Assembly (NCBI RefSeq): GCF_918797525.1
Contig: NZ_OU963893.1
Coordinates: forward strand, 3,782,001-3,846,000
Direction: 5' to 3'
Length of the DNA: 64,000 nt
Origin: an unidentified bacterial endosymbiont
Lineage (GTDB): Bacteria > Pseudomonadota > Gammaproteobacteria > Enterobacterales > Enterobacteriaceae
Shown here: positions 1 to 9,974 of the stretch, in pieces
Layout of the letters: each line of letters opens with the position of its first letter
How positions within the stretch are numbered: position 1 is the stretch's first letter
The notes under the pieces: generated by a model
The model's database searches: none
The model's input: the letters and a program-made list of their open reading frames with translations, nothing else
Told to the model about the DNA's origin: nothing
Made by a program: the position numbers and the translations under genes

Positions 1-95
1 TCCTTGAAAGCCTGGGGTCTCTCAAACGCGCGGGCGCGGATCTGATCTTCAGCTATTTCGCTCTGGATCTGGCCGAGAAAAAAATTCTGCGTTAA
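1..95 (+). CDS. hemB: 3' end of porphobilinogen synthase (delta-aminolevulinic acid dehydratase)
   Basis: The window opens inside a reading frame that ends at a TAA at 93-95. The last 30 residues include [20 protein letters not shown], the characteristic C-terminus of enterobacterial HemB, which condenses two 5-aminolevulinate molecules into porphobilinogen in the cytosol during haem synthesis. The gene runs towards tauD, which lies on the other strand. Convergent hemB and tauD is also the arrangement in Escherichia coli, which supports the call. Only the tail is visible, so nothing can be said about the catalytic lysines or zinc site. Confidence 0.9.
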   Translation, partial: LESLGSLKRAGADLIFSYFALDLAEKKILR

Positions 96-213
96 TCCTC
101 ATGGCCTTACTTGCGCCGTGAGAGAGGCATTACGCGCAATAACTTCACCGAACTGAAATACAACCGACATCTTCTCCTTCTACTGTCTGGGCAAGACGGC
201 AGGAGGAGTTACC

Positions 214-612
214 ATGTTTAGTCTCGACAATGTTCTTGATGATCTTTGGCCTCAGGCGAGGCCCGCCCCCTGGCAAAAAAGTCTGTTAAAAAGACTGTTC
301 TACGAACAAGAATTCCAGCAATTTGCAGCAACCCACCGCCACCTGAAGGGGCTGGATATGGTAGAACAAATTCTGGAGCACCTCGATATTCTCTGCACCG
401 TTTCCGCCCGCGATCTCGAACAAATCCCCGAACATGGCCCGCTAATTATTATTGCCAACCACCCGACAGGCACCCTCGACGGACTGGTCCTGGTGGATTT
501 ATGTTATCTGAAGGCAAACCGCTATCAGCGGTATATTGAGGCGCATTTACAACCCTCATCCTCGCCAAAAACCGCACCGGCCACTCCCCACGCCCCTTCG
601 GGGTCAGGATGA
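214..612 (+). pseudogene. Truncated PlsC-like lysophospholipid acyltransferase family protein
   Basis: The 132-codon frame begins after AGGAGG at 200-205 with a well-formed start. Residues 70-95 read GPLIIIANHPTGTLDG, the block-I region of PlsC-type glycerolipid acyltransferases (NHPxxxxDG replaces the usual NHxxxxD). Family members are normally 250-570 residues, so the acceptor-binding blocks are missing. From about residue 112 the translation becomes low-complexity [18 protein letters not shown], which is read through an inverted repeat (553-615) that also holds the end of tauD. I infer a 5' fragment left by a deletion that joined this gene to the tau operon. It might still be translated, but an active enzyme is unlikely. 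Confidence 0.6.
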
Positions 613-615
613 GGG
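553..615. terminator. Inverted repeat between convergent acyltransferase fragment and tauD
   Basis: A 10-bp arm CCCTCATCCT (553-562) is matched by AGGATGAGGG (606-615), with an inner CCCC-TTC-GGGG hairpin at about 592-602. It lies between converging genes, where a bidirectional terminator or REP-like element is expected. The tauD stop codon lies within the right arm. No long T-run is visible, so the terminator function is inferred from position and structure. Confidence 0.5.
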
Positions 616-1467
616 GCTCACCGCACGGTAAAACGGTTTATCCCCCAGAATCGTCGCTCGCTGCATAATTCTGCGCTGCGGCAGGTAATCCGCATTGGCA
701 TAATGCTGCGTCACGCGATTATCCCAAATCGCCAGATCGTTCTCCTGCCAGCGCCAGCGCACCTGAAATTCCGGTTTGGTGATATGCGCAAACAGGAACC
801 CCAGCAATGCCTCACTCTCTTTCTCGCTGACGTCCACAATGCGCGTGGTGAACCCTTCGTTTACAAACAGCGCCTGCTTGCCCGTTACCGGATGCGTTCG
901 CACCACCGGGTGCAGCAGCGGAGGATGTTTCGCCACCGCCTCCTGCCAGCGCCGATGTTCCTCTTGCGTTTTACGGTACTTGTACTCCGGGAATGATTTC
1001 TTGAAATCATGCTCCGCTCGCAGCCCGCTCAGCAACGTCTGCAACGGCGCGGAGAGCGCTTCAAAGGCCGCGATCCCACTGGCCCACAGCGTATCCCCGC
1101 CGGTTTCCGGTAACCGCTTAGCCGCCAGAATCGCCCCGGCAGGTGGCGTGTCGATAAAGGTCACATCGGTATGCCAGTTGTCATTATCCGGCGGATTATC
1201 GTTATGAGTATCGAGGACAATAATTTCCTCCACGCCTTCCGCATGCGGATAAACGGGGTGGATGTGCAGATCGCCAAAACGCAGGGCCAGCGCGCGCTGC
1301 TGCGGCGGGGCGATCGCCTGCTCGCGCAGGAACACCACCTGATGGCGCAGCACCGCATGATACAGTTGCTCGAACTGGTTATCGCTCAGCGGGCGGCTTA
1401 CGTCCAGGCCCGAAACCTGCGCGCCAATATACGGCCCCAGCGGGGTAATCGTCAGTCGTTCACTCAT
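604..1467 (-). CDS. tauD: Taurine dioxygenase (Fe(II)/2-oxoglutarate dependent)
   Basis: 287 residues, close to the 283 of E. coli TauD. The enzyme hydroxylates taurine to release sulfite and aminoacetaldehyde in the cytosol, giving sulfur when sulfate is scarce. The iron-binding facial triad is visible as His99 and Asp101 in NWHTDVTF and a distal His in [10 protein letters not shown]. The C-terminal DKPFYRAV is conserved, followed by SPSS encoded in the inverted repeat. Its start overlaps tauC by 4 bp, so it is the last gene of a tauABCD operon read leftwards. In relatives the operon is switched on by Cbl and CysB under sulfate starvation; I did not find a site I could defend. Confidence 0.97.
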   Translation of the reverse strand: MSERLTITPLGPYIGAQVSGLDVSRPLSDNQFEQLYHAVLRHQVVFLREQAIAPPQQRALALRFGDLHIHPVYPHAEGVEEIIVLDTHNDNPPDNDNWHTDVTFIDTPPAGAILAAKRLPETGGDTLWASGIAAFEALSAPLQTLLSGLRAEHDFKKSFPEYKYRKTQEEHRRWQEAVAKHPPLLHPVVRTHPVTGKQALFVNEGFTTRIVDVSEKESEALLGFLFAHITKPEFQVRWRWQENDLAIWDNRVTQHYANADYLPQRRIMQRATILGDKPFYRAVSPSS

Positions 1468-2291
1468 TGTATTTCTCCATGCCAGGGCGTCAGGCGGCGC
1501 TGTAACGCGCGCAGCCCCAGTTCTAAACCAAAGGCAATCACGGCGATCGCCGCGATCCCGGCCAGTACCACATCAGTCGCCAGAAATTCGCCCGCCGACT
1601 GCACCATAAACCCAAGCCCGCGCGTGGCCGCAATCAGTTCCGCCGCTACCAGCGTGGACCAACCCACACCGAGACCGATGCGCAGCCCGGTTAAAATTTC
1701 CGGCAGTGCGCCTGGTAAAAGAACGAACAGCAGCACCTGACCCCGGCTGGCCCCCAGCGACTGCGCCGCCCGAATACGCACCTGTTGGGCACCCTTGACA
1801 CCAGCCAGCGCCGACATAGCAACGGGCGCGAATATCGCCAAATAAATCAGCAGGATTTTTGAGGTTTCACCGATGCCGAACCAAATCACCATCAGCGGCA
1901 GGTACGCCAGCGGAGGTACCGGCCGGTAAAGCTCAATCAGCGGGTCGAGAATGCCGCGCAACGTCGGACTTAACCCCATCGCGATCCCGACCGGAATGCC
2001 AATAACCACCGCCGCCAGCAGCGCCAGCAGAATACGCGCCAGGCTTGCTCCCAGATGCTGCCAAAGCGTGGCATCCATAAAGCCCTGCGGCCCGGCGATA
2101 GCAATCAGTTTTGTCAGCACCTGCCCCGGCGGGGGCAGAAACAGTGGACTGATCCACTGCCCGGCAGCTACGGCCCACCATATCGTCAGCAGTACCAGCA
2201 GCGTCCCGACGCTCAGCGTGATGTGACGAGAGAACGGCCAGCGTAATGCGAAACGCGCGCGCCGCGTTTTTTCGCTGAAAATAAGGCTCAT
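1464..2291 (-). CDS. tauC: Taurine ABC transporter, permease subunit
   Basis: 275 residues with about six hydrophobic segments, a BPD_transp_1 inner-membrane permease. The segment EAA-like loop [21 protein letters not shown] (residues about 180-200) is the coupling helix that docks on the ATPase TauB. TauC forms the membrane channel that moves taurine and other alkanesulfonates delivered by TauA. Its start overlaps the end of tauB by 4 bp and its end overlaps the tauD start, which indicates translational coupling within one transcript. Length and order match the E. coli operon. Confidence 0.96.
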   Translation of the reverse strand: MSLIFSEKTRRARFALRWPFSRHITLSVGTLLVLLTIWWAVAAGQWISPLFLPPPGQVLTKLIAIAGPQGFMDATLWQHLGASLARILLALLAAVVIGIPVGIAMGLSPTLRGILDPLIELYRPVPPLAYLPLMVIWFGIGETSKILLIYLAIFAPVAMSALAGVKGAQQVRIRAAQSLGASRGQVLLFVLLPGALPEILTGLRIGLGVGWSTLVAAELIAATRGLGFMVQSAGEFLATDVVLAGIAAIAVIAFGLELGLRALQRRLTPWHGEIQ

Positions 2292-3055
2292 GAGAACGCC
2301 TTCCGTTGTTCGAACACGCGGCTCAGCACGTATTCACGCTGGACAATAAACTGCGGATCGGACTTGATGCTGCGCACCGGCTCGCCCGCCACATAGCGGC
2401 GGGCGAACTCAAGCGGCAATTTCTCAAGCACCCGGCCCGGCCCCGGAGAGAGCAGTACCAGTTCGGTGGCCATAAACACCGCTTCTTCGATGTCGTGCGT
2501 GATAAGCAGCACCTGCTTGCCGGTCTCGTGCCACAGGCGCAGAAGCAGAGTTTGCATCTGCTCGCGGGTGAAGGCATCCAGCGCACCGAACGGCTCATCC
2601 AACAGCAATAGCTGCGGGTTTGCCGCCAGGGCACGAGCAATCCCGACGCGCTGACGCTGGCCGCCGGAAAGCTGCCATATAAAGCGTTTTTCAGCGCCTT
2701 CCAGCCCGACCTTTTTCAGCATCGCCCGCGCCGTTATCAGCCGTTGTTCACGGCCAACGCCCGTCAGTTGCAAACCAAAGGCGACGTTTTCCAGCACATT
2801 GCGCCAGGGAAGCAACCCTTCACTCTGGAAAACCACGCCACGCTCCGCGCCCGGGCCTTCCACCTTTTTACCTTCCAGGTGAATAGAGCCATGCTGATAA
2901 GGCACAAACCCGGCGATCAGATTCAGCAGCGTGGTTTTCCCGCATCCGGACGGCCCCAGCACCACCAGCAATTCACCGCTGTCCAGCGTCAGGTTGATCT
3001 CCTCCAGCGCGGGCTTGCCAGCGTAATCAGCAGAAAGATCGGTAATATTCAGCAT
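2288..3055 (-). CDS. tauB: Taurine ABC transporter, ATP-binding subunit
   Basis: 255 residues with all ABC ATPase motifs: Walker [10 protein letters not shown] at residues 34-42, the signature [15 protein letters not shown], Walker [13 protein letters not shown] and the H-loop [10 protein letters not shown]. It hydrolyses ATP at the cytoplasmic face to drive taurine import through TauC. The gene sits 10 bp after tauA and overlaps tauC by 4 bp. Nothing in the sequence suggests loss of function. Confidence 0.97.
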   Translation of the reverse strand: MLNITDLSADYAGKPALEEINLTLDSGELLVVLGPSGCGKTTLLNLIAGFVPYQHGSIHLEGKKVEGPGAERGVVFQSEGLLPWRNVLENVAFGLQLTGVGREQRLITARAMLKKVGLEGAEKRFIWQLSGGQRQRVGIARALAANPQLLLLDEPFGALDAFTREQMQTLLLRLWHETGKQVLLITHDIEEAVFMATELVLLSPGPGRVLEKLPLEFARRYVAGEPVRSIKSDPQFIVQREYVLSRVFEQRKAFS

Positions 3056-3065
3056 TGCAGCCTCT

Positions 3066-4028
3066 TTATTTCACAAAGCGATCGGTAACGTACTGGCTGT
3101 AATCCTTCGCCACAGCCGGCACGTTGCCCTGCTCTTTCAGGAAGGTCGCGGTATCCACAATCGCTTTATTGACAGGGCCGGTCAGTTGTCGCACCTGCTG
3201 CGCGGGGGTCAAATAGGTATTGCCTTTTACCAGGCCCGGAACGTCCGCTTCAGGCACGCCGCTGAGGCGGGAGAGTTTCTCCAGGTTGGCAGGCTGGTTC
3301 AGCCAAGCGTCGGGGTTGCTGATATAGGGCTGCTGGGCGTCGATGGCGCTTTTCGCAAACGCTTTCACCAGCTCAGGATGTTTCTCAGCAAAGTCTTTGC
3401 GCACCACCCACACGTCGAGCGTCGGCGCCCCCCACTGGCCGACCTTTTCCGAATCGGTCAGCACGGTCCCGTCTTTTTCCAGTTCGTTCACGGCGGGGGC
3501 CCAGACGTAGGCGCCATCAATGTCGCCGCGCTGCCAGGCCGCGATTATCGCCGGTGGCTGAAGGTTGAGGATTTGAACCTGGCCCGGCTTAATGCCCCAG
3601 TGCTTGAGAGCCGCCAGCAGGCTGTAGTGGGTGGTTGAAATGAACGGCACGGCGATACGTTTGCCAATCAGATCTTCCGGCTTAATGATGTTTTTCTTCA
3701 CCACCAGCGCTTCGGAATTGCCGAGCTGCGATGCCAGCAGGAAGACTTCAATCGGCACCTGCTGGCTGGCTGCCACCGCCAGCGGGCTGGAGCCGAGGTT
3801 ACCAATCTGCACATCGCCAGAGGCTAATGCCCGCACAATGGCCGCGCCGCTGTCGAACTTGCGCCAGTCAACGTTTGCCCCGCTCTCTTTAGCAAAGGTG
3901 TTATCCGCCTGGGCGACTTTCGCCGGTTCCGCAGAGGTTTGATACGCGACGGTGACGTCCACCGCCTGCGCCTGGAATACCCACAGCGCCAGCGCGCTGA
4001 ATAAAGTGATCCGCGATGAAATTGCCAT
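3066..4028 (-). CDS. tauA: Taurine ABC transporter, periplasmic substrate-binding protein
   Basis: 320 residues. A Sec signal peptide is visible (charged start, hydrophobic core [10 protein letters not shown], cleavage near AQA-VD), so the protein is periplasmic. It belongs to the SsuA/TauA family of sulfonate-binding proteins; the stretches [20 protein letters not shown] and [15 protein letters not shown] are typical of the binding cleft. It delivers taurine to TauBC. It is the first gene of the operon, and the region upstream (4029-4092) should hold the promoter, just beyond the terminator of the mmuM gene. Confidence 0.96.
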   Translation of the reverse strand: MAISSRITLFSALALWVFQAQAVDVTVAYQTSAEPAKVAQADNTFAKESGANVDWRKFDSGAAIVRALASGDVQIGNLGSSPLAVAASQQVPIEVFLLASQLGNSEALVVKKNIIKPEDLIGKRIAVPFISTTHYSLLAALKHWGIKPGQVQILNLQPPAIIAAWQRGDIDGAYVWAPAVNELEKDGTVLTDSEKVGQWGAPTLDVWVVRKDFAEKHPELVKAFAKSAIDAQQPYISNPDAWLNQPANLEKLSRLSGVPEADVPGLVKGNTYLTPAQQVRQLTGPVNKAIVDTATFLKEQGNVPAVAKDYSQYVTDRFVK

Positions 4029-4092
4029 AGTGCCTGCTCCCCGTGTTGTTATGAGAGCAGTATTTCCGGGGCGGGAATTTTGATAAAGGAAT

Positions 4093-4123
4093 AAAAACGA
4101 ATCGCTAATAACGATTCGTTTTT
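4093..4123 (-). terminator. Rho-independent terminator of mmuPM
   Basis: A perfect 12-bp stem, AAAAACGAATCG and CGATTCGTTTTT, with a 7-base loop lies 52 bp past the mmuM stop. On the minus strand it ends in TTTTT, and it is symmetrical enough to work in both directions. It separates the mmuPM transcript from the tauABCD promoter. Confidence 0.85.
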
Positions 4124-4174
4124 AGATAAAAAGCGGCAAAGGATAGTGAATTTTGTGCGATGTTTTAGGTTCTC

Positions 4175-5107
4175 TCAGCGCTGCGCGTTAAGCTCAGCAA
4201 TATCCTTCGGCGTGGTACGGCAGCACCCGCCAATCAACTTCGCTCCCGCCTGTAGCCACTGCGGTAAATAAGCTGACAGCGTTTCGCAGGCTTCACCATG
4301 ATGATGCCAGGTTTTGCTCAGCGGATCATAATGCTCGCCCGAGTTCGGGTAGACCACCAGCGGCAGCGACGTCAGGCTCTGCAGGTGTTTCAGCGCCGTA
4401 GTGGTATTTTCCAGGGCGATACAGTTTATGCCCAGTGCGACAATCTGCGGGCAGTTATCCAGTTCAGCAATCACCTCCCACAGCGGCGTCCCGTCGCTCA
4501 GATGTTCATCGTCACGCAGGGTAAATGAGAACCACGCCCGGGCGCGGGGATATTCCCTGAGCAACGCGACCAACGCTTTTATTTCGCTAAAAGAGGGCAG
4601 CGTCTCGCAGGCCAGCAGATCCGCCCCCGCATCCAGCAACGCTTCCACTCGCGGGCGGTGAAACGCGATAAACTCATCAGCGCTGCGCGCATAATCGCCG
4701 CGATATTCAGAGCCGTCCGCCAGATACGCGCCATACGGCCCGACGGAACCGGCCACCAACAGCGTGCCCGCCGCGGTATTCTCAGCCAGATACGCTTCAC
4801 GCGCCTTGCGCGCCAGCTCTACGCTTTTGCCAATCAGCGCACGGGATTGCGCCTCGTCCAGCCCATGCGCGGCAAAGCCCGCAGGCGTGGCCTGATAGCT
4901 GGCGGTAATTGCCACCTGCGCGCCAGCCCGGTAATAGTCCAGATGCACGTCGCGGATAAGGTCCGGGTTTTCGACCAGCACGTTAGCAGACCAGAGGCTG
5001 TCTGCCAGGTTACACCCGCGCGCTTCAAGCTCCGTTGCCATCGCGCCATCCAGCACCACAAACGGCTGTTTTTCAAGGATCGGGCAAAGGGGATTATTCT
5101 GCGACAT
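4175..5107 (-). CDS. mmuM: Homocysteine S-methyltransferase (S-methylmethionine:homocysteine)
   Basis: 310 residues, the usual MmuM length. The enzyme transfers a methyl group from S-methylmethionine (or S-adenosylmethionine) to homocysteine, giving methionine in the cytosol. The zinc-binding cysteines are visible: one in LGINCIALE and the adjacent pair in [11 protein letters not shown] near the C-terminus. The N-terminal [14 protein letters not shown] is the family's barrel entry. The start overlaps the end of mmuP by 14 bp, so uptake and use of S-methylmethionine are made together. The perfect hairpin at 4093-4123 ends the transcript. Confidence 0.96.
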   Translation of the reverse strand: MSQNNPLCPILEKQPFVVLDGAMATELEARGCNLADSLWSANVLVENPDLIRDVHLDYYRAGAQVAITASYQATPAGFAAHGLDEAQSRALIGKSVELARKAREAYLAENTAAGTLLVAGSVGPYGAYLADGSEYRGDYARSADEFIAFHRPRVEALLDAGADLLACETLPSFSEIKALVALLREYPRARAWFSFTLRDDEHLSDGTPLWEVIAELDNCPQIVALGINCIALENTTTALKHLQSLTSLPLVVYPNSGEHYDPLSKTWHHHGEACETLSAYLPQWLQAGAKLIGGCCRTTPKDIAELNAQR

Positions 5108-6494
5108 GTTCAGGCTCCTGCGATGTCATGTTTCGGGTCAGGTAGTACGCACCATAACACAGGGCGACAAACGGCAGCCCGCAGTAAAGGGCAATGCGCT
5201 GGCTCGGATCGAATGCCAGGCCGACACAGGCCACCAGGCAAAGGATAAAGCCCAGCACCGGCACCAGCGGATACCAGGGTGCGCGATACTGCAGGGCAGA
5301 GAGCGGCTGGCCGGACTGCAGGTGGCGGCGACGGAAAACGAAGTGCGACGCGCAGATGCTTATCCACACCGCGACGACGGCAAAACCAGAGATGGCCGAC
5401 AGGGCGACAAACACCGTATCTGGCGCGAAAACGCTTGAGAATAGCGCCAGCACGCCGCCGAGCATCGAAACGGAGAGCGCCGTCAGCGGTACGCCGTTTT
5501 TATTGACGCGAGCAAAGCAGCGCGGCAGCGTTTTCTCTCTGGAGAGAGACCACAGCATGCGCCCGGAGGCGTACAGCCCGGAGTTCGCCGCAGACAGGAT
5601 CGCCGTCAGGATCACGACGTTAAAGATGTCGGCAGCATAGGGGATCCCGACTTTCTCGAACACCAGCACGAACGGACTCTTTTCCACCCCGGCCTGCTGC
5701 ATCGGGATCAGCGCCGCCAGCACAAACACGGTGCCGATGAAAAAGACAACCAAACGCGCAATTGTCGTACGGATGGCCACCGGAATGACCTTGCGCGGGT
5801 TTTCGGTTTCACCCGCCGCAATGCCGATAAGCTCCGTCCCGGAGAAGGCAAAGTTCACCGCTACCATGGTCATCAGGATCGGCAGGCCACCGTGCGGGAA
5901 CCAGCCCTCCGCCGTAATATTCGCCAGTCCCGGCGCGGGGGAACCATCCTGCATAGGGATGAAGCCAAAGATCGCCGCACCGCCAAGGATAATAAAGGCG
6001 ATGATGGTAATGACCTTGACCAGCGAAAACCAAAATTCGCCCTCGGCAAAGAAGCGGGTCGAGATGACGTTAAGGCCGAAAATTACCGCGCAGAACAGCA
6101 CGCACCATGTCCACACGGGCACCTGCGGGAACCAGTACTGCATACAGAACCCGGCGGCGGTAAAGCTCGACCCGAGCGCGACCGTCCAGGTAAGCCAGTA
6201 GAGCCACGCCACGGTATACCCTGTGGCCGGGCCGAGATAGCGGGTGGCGTAGACATGAAACGCGCCGGTTTCCGGCATCGCCACGGAAAGTTCGCCCAGG
6301 CACTGCATCACCAGCCAGACGACCAGCGCACCAATCAGATACGCCAGCAGCGTGCCCGCCGCCCCGGTCGTTGAAATAATGTATCCGGTATTGAAAAATA
6401 ACCCTGTACCAATGACCCCACCCAGCGAGAGCATAATCAGATGGCGAGTTTTCATGGTGCGCTTAAGCGGTCCATTTTGGTGTTCTGTTTGCAT
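5094..6494 (-). CDS. mmuP: S-methylmethionine permease
   Basis: I place the start at 6494 ([19 protein letters not shown]), because AGAAGG lies 5 bases before it; an upstream ATG at 6518 would add eight residues without a clear ribosome site. The product is then 466 residues with about 12 membrane segments, of the amino acid/polyamine/organocation (APC) superfamily; [13 protein letters not shown] is the conserved first helix. It brings S-methylmethionine across the inner membrane for MmuM. The sequence is close to E. coli MmuP as I recall it. The C-terminal EPEHVAE is cytoplasmic and overlaps mmuM. Confidence 0.96.
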   Translation of the reverse strand: MQTEHQNGPLKRTMKTRHLIMLSLGGVIGTGLFFNTGYIISTTGAAGTLLAYLIGALVVWLVMQCLGELSVAMPETGAFHVYATRYLGPATGYTVAWLYWLTWTVALGSSFTAAGFCMQYWFPQVPVWTWCVLFCAVIFGLNVISTRFFAEGEFWFSLVKVITIIAFIILGGAAIFGFIPMQDGSPAPGLANITAEGWFPHGGLPILMTMVAVNFAFSGTELIGIAAGETENPRKVIPVAIRTTIARLVVFFIGTVFVLAALIPMQQAGVEKSPFVLVFEKVGIPYAADIFNVVILTAILSAANSGLYASGRMLWSLSREKTLPRCFARVNKNGVPLTALSVSMLGGVLALFSSVFAPDTVFVALSAISGFAVVAVWISICASHFVFRRRHLQSGQPLSALQYRAPWYPLVPVLGFILCLVACVGLAFDPSQRIALYCGLPFVALCYGAYYLTRNMTSQEPEHVAE

Positions 6495-6674
6495 ATTACC
6501 TTCTAAACGTATGGACATCTAAACATCCAAAGAAGGGGTGTTATACCGCGATTGGTATTAAAAAGCCAGGCTTGCATAGGCCGACAACGCCCGGTACGGC
6601 GTAGCCGCCAGTTATTGGTAAATCCTCAAATCAGTTCTATAGTCGACACAGATTATTCGATATCAGGACTCACT

Positions 6675-7823
6675 ATGCGCTTTAATGGACTGACCAAAGG
6701 TTTCTTCATCCTTATTCTTGCCCTCGTCACCTGGGCTTTCTTCGATGTGCTGTCGCCCTACTTCTCCGCCATTTTGTGGGCCGCGATCCTGACCATCATC
6801 TTCAACCCGGTGAAAAACAGACTGCGCACCGCGCTGGGCGATCGCAACGGGCTGGCGTCGTTTTTAACACTGTGCATCATCTGCCTGATCGTCTTTATTC
6901 CGCTGATGGCGATCCTCTCCTCGCTCGCCATTGAGCTGAACATGGTCTACACCCGGCTGCAGCAAAACAACACGCAGTTCCCTGAAGTGGTAGCGGGTAT
7001 ATTTAACCGCCTGCCGGACTGGGCCAGCGGTTTTCTCGCGGATCACAACCTCAATAACGTTGAGCAGATCCAGAAAAAACTTTCCGACGTGGCGCTCAAG
7101 GGCGGGCAATACCTGGCGGGCAGCGCATTCCTGATTGGTAAAGGGACGTTTGGCTTTGCGATCAGCTTCGGCATCATGCTGTATCTGCTGTTCTTCCTGT
7201 TAAAAGACGGGCCTTATCTGGTACGCCAGATCCTGGATTCCCTGCCGCTGACCGACTTTGCCAAGCAACATCTTTTTGCCAAATTCGTTGGCGTCTCGCG
7301 GGCGACGGTGAAAGGCACGGCGGTGGTGGCAGTGGTTCAGGGTACGCTGGGCGGTATTGCCTTTGCCATTGTCGGCATTGATGGCAGCGTGCTCTGGGGG
7401 GTTTTGATGGCGTTCCTCTCGCTGGTGCCGGCCGTCGGTTCGGCAATTGTCTGGGTTCCGGCAGCTATCTTCCTGTTTGCCACCCACCAGATATGGCAAG
7501 GGCTGTTTATCGTCGGTTTCTTCGTCATCATCGTTGGGCTGGTGGATAACATTCTCCGTCCGCTGCTGGTGGGGAAAGACACCAAAATGCCGGATTACCT
7601 GATCCTGATCACAACGCTGGGCGGTATGGAGTTGTACGGAATTAATGGTTTTGTCATCGGTCCGTTGATTGCGGCGCTGTTTATCGCCTGCTGGAATCTC
7701 TTCTCCGGACGCGACCATGAAGGCAATGCCGAAGAGCTGGACGCAGCATTTATTGAAGAGGGAAAAAAACCCTCCCGATATTTAACATTACATGCCATCC
7801 CACTTTTGTCGCAGAAGGATTAA
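6675..7823 (+). CDS. AI-2E family transporter (PerM-like inner-membrane protein)
   Basis: An open frame starts at 6552, but the first 41 codons read like non-coding DNA. The residues MRFNGLTKGFFILILALVTW from 6675 form a proper start of the first helix, so I choose 6675 (382 residues). The protein has seven to eight hydrophobic segments and the family's C-terminal features, GLVDNILRPLLVGKDTKMPDYLI and the long pore-lining FLSLVPAVGSAIVWVP. AI-2E family members export small molecules or exchange sodium for protons; the substrate cannot be told here. The last 20 residues (KKPSRYLTLHAIPLLSQKD) look atypical and may come from a join with the debris that follows. Confidence 0.85.
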   Translation: MRFNGLTKGFFILILALVTWAFFDVLSPYFSAILWAAILTIIFNPVKNRLRTALGDRNGLASFLTLCIICLIVFIPLMAILSSLAIELNMVYTRLQQNNTQFPEVVAGIFNRLPDWASGFLADHNLNNVEQIQKKLSDVALKGGQYLAGSAFLIGKGTFGFAISFGIMLYLLFFLLKDGPYLVRQILDSLPLTDFAKQHLFAKFVGVSRATVKGTAVVAVVQGTLGGIAFAIVGIDGSVLWGVLMAFLSLVPAVGSAIVWVPAAIFLFATHQIWQGLFIVGFFVIIVGLVDNILRPLLVGKDTKMPDYLILITTLGGMELYGINGFVIGPLIAALFIACWNLFSGRDHEGNAEELDAAFIEEGKKPSRYLTLHAIPLLSQKD

Positions 7824-7969
7824 CATGAGCGAATCGCCACGATAACAAACTGGACCTACGGTGCCACCGTGTTTCTGACCTTCGCGTCTGGCATCGTCAT
7901 ACTGATGGCGTCCCATGCCGACAATGTGGAGACGCCTGGCAATGAGCCCTGCGCATTCCAGGACAGGCT
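7824..7969 (+). pseudogene. Possible coding remnant, not identified
   Basis: A frame without start codon gives TNWTYGATVFLTFASGIVIL followed by a short soluble tail and then runs into the neighbouring minus-strand gene. It looks like the first membrane helix of a lost membrane protein, perhaps a sensor. I cannot name a family; it may be chance. Confidence 0.25.
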
Positions 7970-8287
7970 TCACACGTTAATAATCGAACTCCAGTCGCGA
8001 TAGAGCAGGGAGAAAACGACAGACATCAGATACGCTGAAATAAGCAACGTAATTAAAATTTTAAGCTTATTGTGCCTTCTTAAAAAACAGGCCGCAAAAA
8101 TGAATGTGGTTAATGCCACTATTGTATTTAATATCAAAATAAACATAGGAATGATGATTTCATACTCAGCAAAATCTTTATGCAAAAAGATCCAGCCCGT
8201 GACTAACCAAATCGCAAAATTGAGTATCGAGATAATCAGTAAAAATGAACTATATTTATCATTCTTTTCCAGTACAACGCCCTTCAA
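7970..8287 (-). CDS. Small membrane protein of unknown function
   Basis: 105 residues with three strong hydrophobic stretches (about residues 15-35, 43-68 and 76-95) separated by charged turns (HKDFAEYE, RRHNK). I do not recognise the family. The base composition is much richer in A+T than the flanking core genes, and the gene is flanked by a remnant on one side, which suggests a recent arrival. No operon partner is visible. The start could also be the later Met at residue 48, but that would lose the first helix. Confidence 0.5.
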   Translation of the reverse strand: MKGVVLEKNDKYSSFLLIISILNFAIWLVTGWIFLHKDFAEYEIIIPMFILILNTIVALTTFIFAACFLRRHNKLKILITLLISAYLMSVVFSLLYRDWSSIINV

Positions 8288-8514
8288 AGCCCTTCTCCTG
8301 ATAAAATAAAACTGAAAACAGGATACGATGATACTGCCCTGTGCCTGGAATAGCGATGTCCAGTATGGTCCCGTCGCCCGCTCGCTGCATTTGGCCCCAT
8401 GAACAGTTTTTATTTTAAAGGGTGTCTTATACCAACTGAAAGTTCAACAATATCTAAACTGTGGGCGGATGATCGCGGGGTTATGCAGAATAGTGTGTGA
8501 GGCGGGTTAATTTT

Positions 8515-8541
8515 CAGGGTGGCGGCAGAAGCCACCACCCG
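8515..8541 (-). terminator. Hairpin after the NTF2-like secreted protein gene
   Basis: GGTGGC and GCCACC arms with a 6-7 base loop lie within 35 bp of the stop codon of the gene at 8549-9004. On the minus strand the stem is followed by a short A/T-rich run rather than a clean T-tract, so the call is probable only. Confidence 0.55.
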
Positions 8542-8548
8542 TACTGAA

Positions 8549-9004
8549 TCAGGACTCTGGCATAGCGGAAGAGTGATGCGAAGAAATTTTCCACTCGTCG
8601 CCGGTCCAGGCGTAAGTGAAAGTATAGCGGGCAGAAACTTTTGAATTATCGGCAAAAGTAAATGTGTAAGTCCCGGTATCGATCGCTTTGTTGCAGCCAA
8701 TACGAATGGTGCGACTGTCAATGTGGCCTACCGGTTTCTTTTCCAGGAAATGTTTGAAGTAATCCACACGTTCAGCGTCTGTCAGGCGTACCTGGTTTGA
8801 GACTGTTGGTAACAAAACGGCATCGGAAAGGTAGGTTTCAGCCACCTTCTGCGGATCACCGGTCTTTAGCGAAGCATTCCAGCGATCAAATAACGCCTCT
8901 ATTGCGGCATTGTCTGTCTTCACGCAATTCGCTGCAGGGGTTGCGGCCCATGCAGATCCAGAAATCAACAGTAACGAACTAATAATACCGGTCATCTTTT
9001 TCAT
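8549..9004 (-). CDS. Secreted SgcJ/EcaC-type NTF2-like domain protein
   Basis: I start at 9004 (MKKMTGIISSLLLISGSAWA), where AAGGAAAAC precedes the ATG; the ORF extends 16 codons further upstream without support. Residues 1-20 are a clear Sec signal peptide with an AWA-A cleavage site, leaving about 130 residues in the periplasm. The mature part (AIEALFDRWNASLKTGDPQKVAETYLSDAVLL, then YTFTYAWTGDEWKISSHHSS) matches the SnoaL/DUF4440/CaMKII-association fold of the NTF2 superfamily, called SgcJ/EcaC. These proteins bind small ligands or act as hydrolase-like scaffolds. No role can be assigned. It stands alone, with its own terminator. Confidence 0.8.
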   Translation of the reverse strand: MKKMTGIISSLLLISGSAWAATPAANCVKTDNAAIEALFDRWNASLKTGDPQKVAETYLSDAVLLPTVSNQVRLTDAERVDYFKHFLEKKPVGHIDSRTIRIGCNKAIDTGTYTFTFADNSKVSARYTFTYAWTGDEWKISSHHSSAMPES

Positions 9005-9052
9005 GTGTTTTCCTTTATTAACGATGTAACTCCTGAAACGACAAAGTAGCAA

Positions 9053-9446
9053 GCATAACGGCGGAAAACAATAACGTGTTGTTATAGTTACTTTATTTTA
9101 CCTTAATTGATAACCATTGAAATAAACGCATTAATGTACACTTTAATCGCTCTTCTTTTGCCTTCTCAAAATACGTGTTCGCGCAGGCGGTCAACAGCAT
9201 TTAACGTTAACAGGCCGTCAATCTTTTCATTACGGGTAATACCCGACTTAATGCCATAATTATACTTCATTTACTGCGCCATGCTCAGTAACTTGATTAT
9301 AAATGTTAATACTTAGTAAACGAAACAGCGTTACGACATTGACTGCCTATTAATAACGTCAATAATACGCAGCAGGTCTACGATGCCTGCTTCCCCTCGG
9401 GGACGTTTTCTTTCGATCGACAAATTCGTTTGCTAAAAGGATAAGC
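9053..9446. other. Intergenic stretch of about 390 bp
   Basis: No supported gene. The stretch is A+T-rich near 9060-9150, as expected for the promoter of the minus-strand secreted protein. At 9376-9395 there is a small dyad (GCAGG with CCTGC). The last 15 bases before 9447 carry AAAAGGATAAGC, the ribosome site of the lipoprotein gene. Confidence 0.5.
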
Positions 9447-9689
9447 ATGAAATATTTATCACTTTTTTCTGCAGGTTTTATTTTTTTGCTGGCAGGATGT
9501 TCAATGATAACAACAGAAGAAGAACGCTTAAAAAGCTGTGAAGCAAAAGGCATTAGTAAAGACACCTGTTACCTGGTCGAGAAAGCCGACAGACGACAGG
9601 AAAAGGAGCAGCGTGATGCCCGTTTGCACGAGCAAAATTTGCAGGTCATTAAGCAAATGGGGGTGAAGGGCCTTGGGCTTCCGGAGTAA
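9447..9689 (+). CDS. Small lipoprotein of unknown function
   Basis: 80 residues. MKYLSLFSAGFIFLLAGCSM has a lipobox LAGC, so Cys18 would be lipidated and the protein anchored to a membrane; Ser at +2 favours the outer membrane. The mature part has two further cysteines (KSCEAKGISKDTCYLVEKA) spaced like a disulfide hairpin, then a highly charged helix (DRRQEKEQRDARLHEQN). Such EexN/YhfL-like small lipoproteins are common in enterobacteria, but I do not recognise this one. AAAAGGA lies 8 bases before the start, and a hairpin with T-run follows at 9707. Confidence 0.75.
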   Translation: MKYLSLFSAGFIFLLAGCSMITTEEERLKSCEAKGISKDTCYLVEKADRRQEKEQRDARLHEQNLQVIKQMGVKGLGLPE

Positions 9690-9706
9690 ACGGTGATACC
9701 CAGTTG

Positions 9707-9735
9707 AGACCTGCTCCACGCGGGTCTTTATTTAT
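9707..9735 (+). terminator. Terminator of the small lipoprotein gene
   Basis: AGACCTGC and GCGGGTCT form an 8-base stem with a 5-base loop, followed by TTATTTAT. It is 17 bp after the stop codon. Confidence 0.75.
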
Positions 9736-9974
9736 CAAAATGACCAGCGCGACGGCTCACGACCTGCTTAGCCGCACGCGTGCAGCACAAATGTTTTCGA
9801 CTCTGAAGAGAGTGATGACCGTCGCGCCGATTCCCTGCCGACTATGAATTTATTAGCCGAGCTCATAACAGCATTCGCGTTTTAAGAATAATCCCCCTGC
9901 TTTCGCCGACTATGCTTAACGTTCAAAAAACCATTAGCACGTTTATTTCCCCTTTTGAATACCGGAGGCCTGGC
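9736..9974. promoter_or_regulatory. Leader region of the pao operon
   Basis: About 240 bp without a gene. An open frame starts at 9912, but its first 21 codons do not resemble a PaoA N-terminus. The GGAGG at 9964-9968 precedes the ATG at 9975 and decides the start. No operator could be recognised. Confidence 0.4.
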
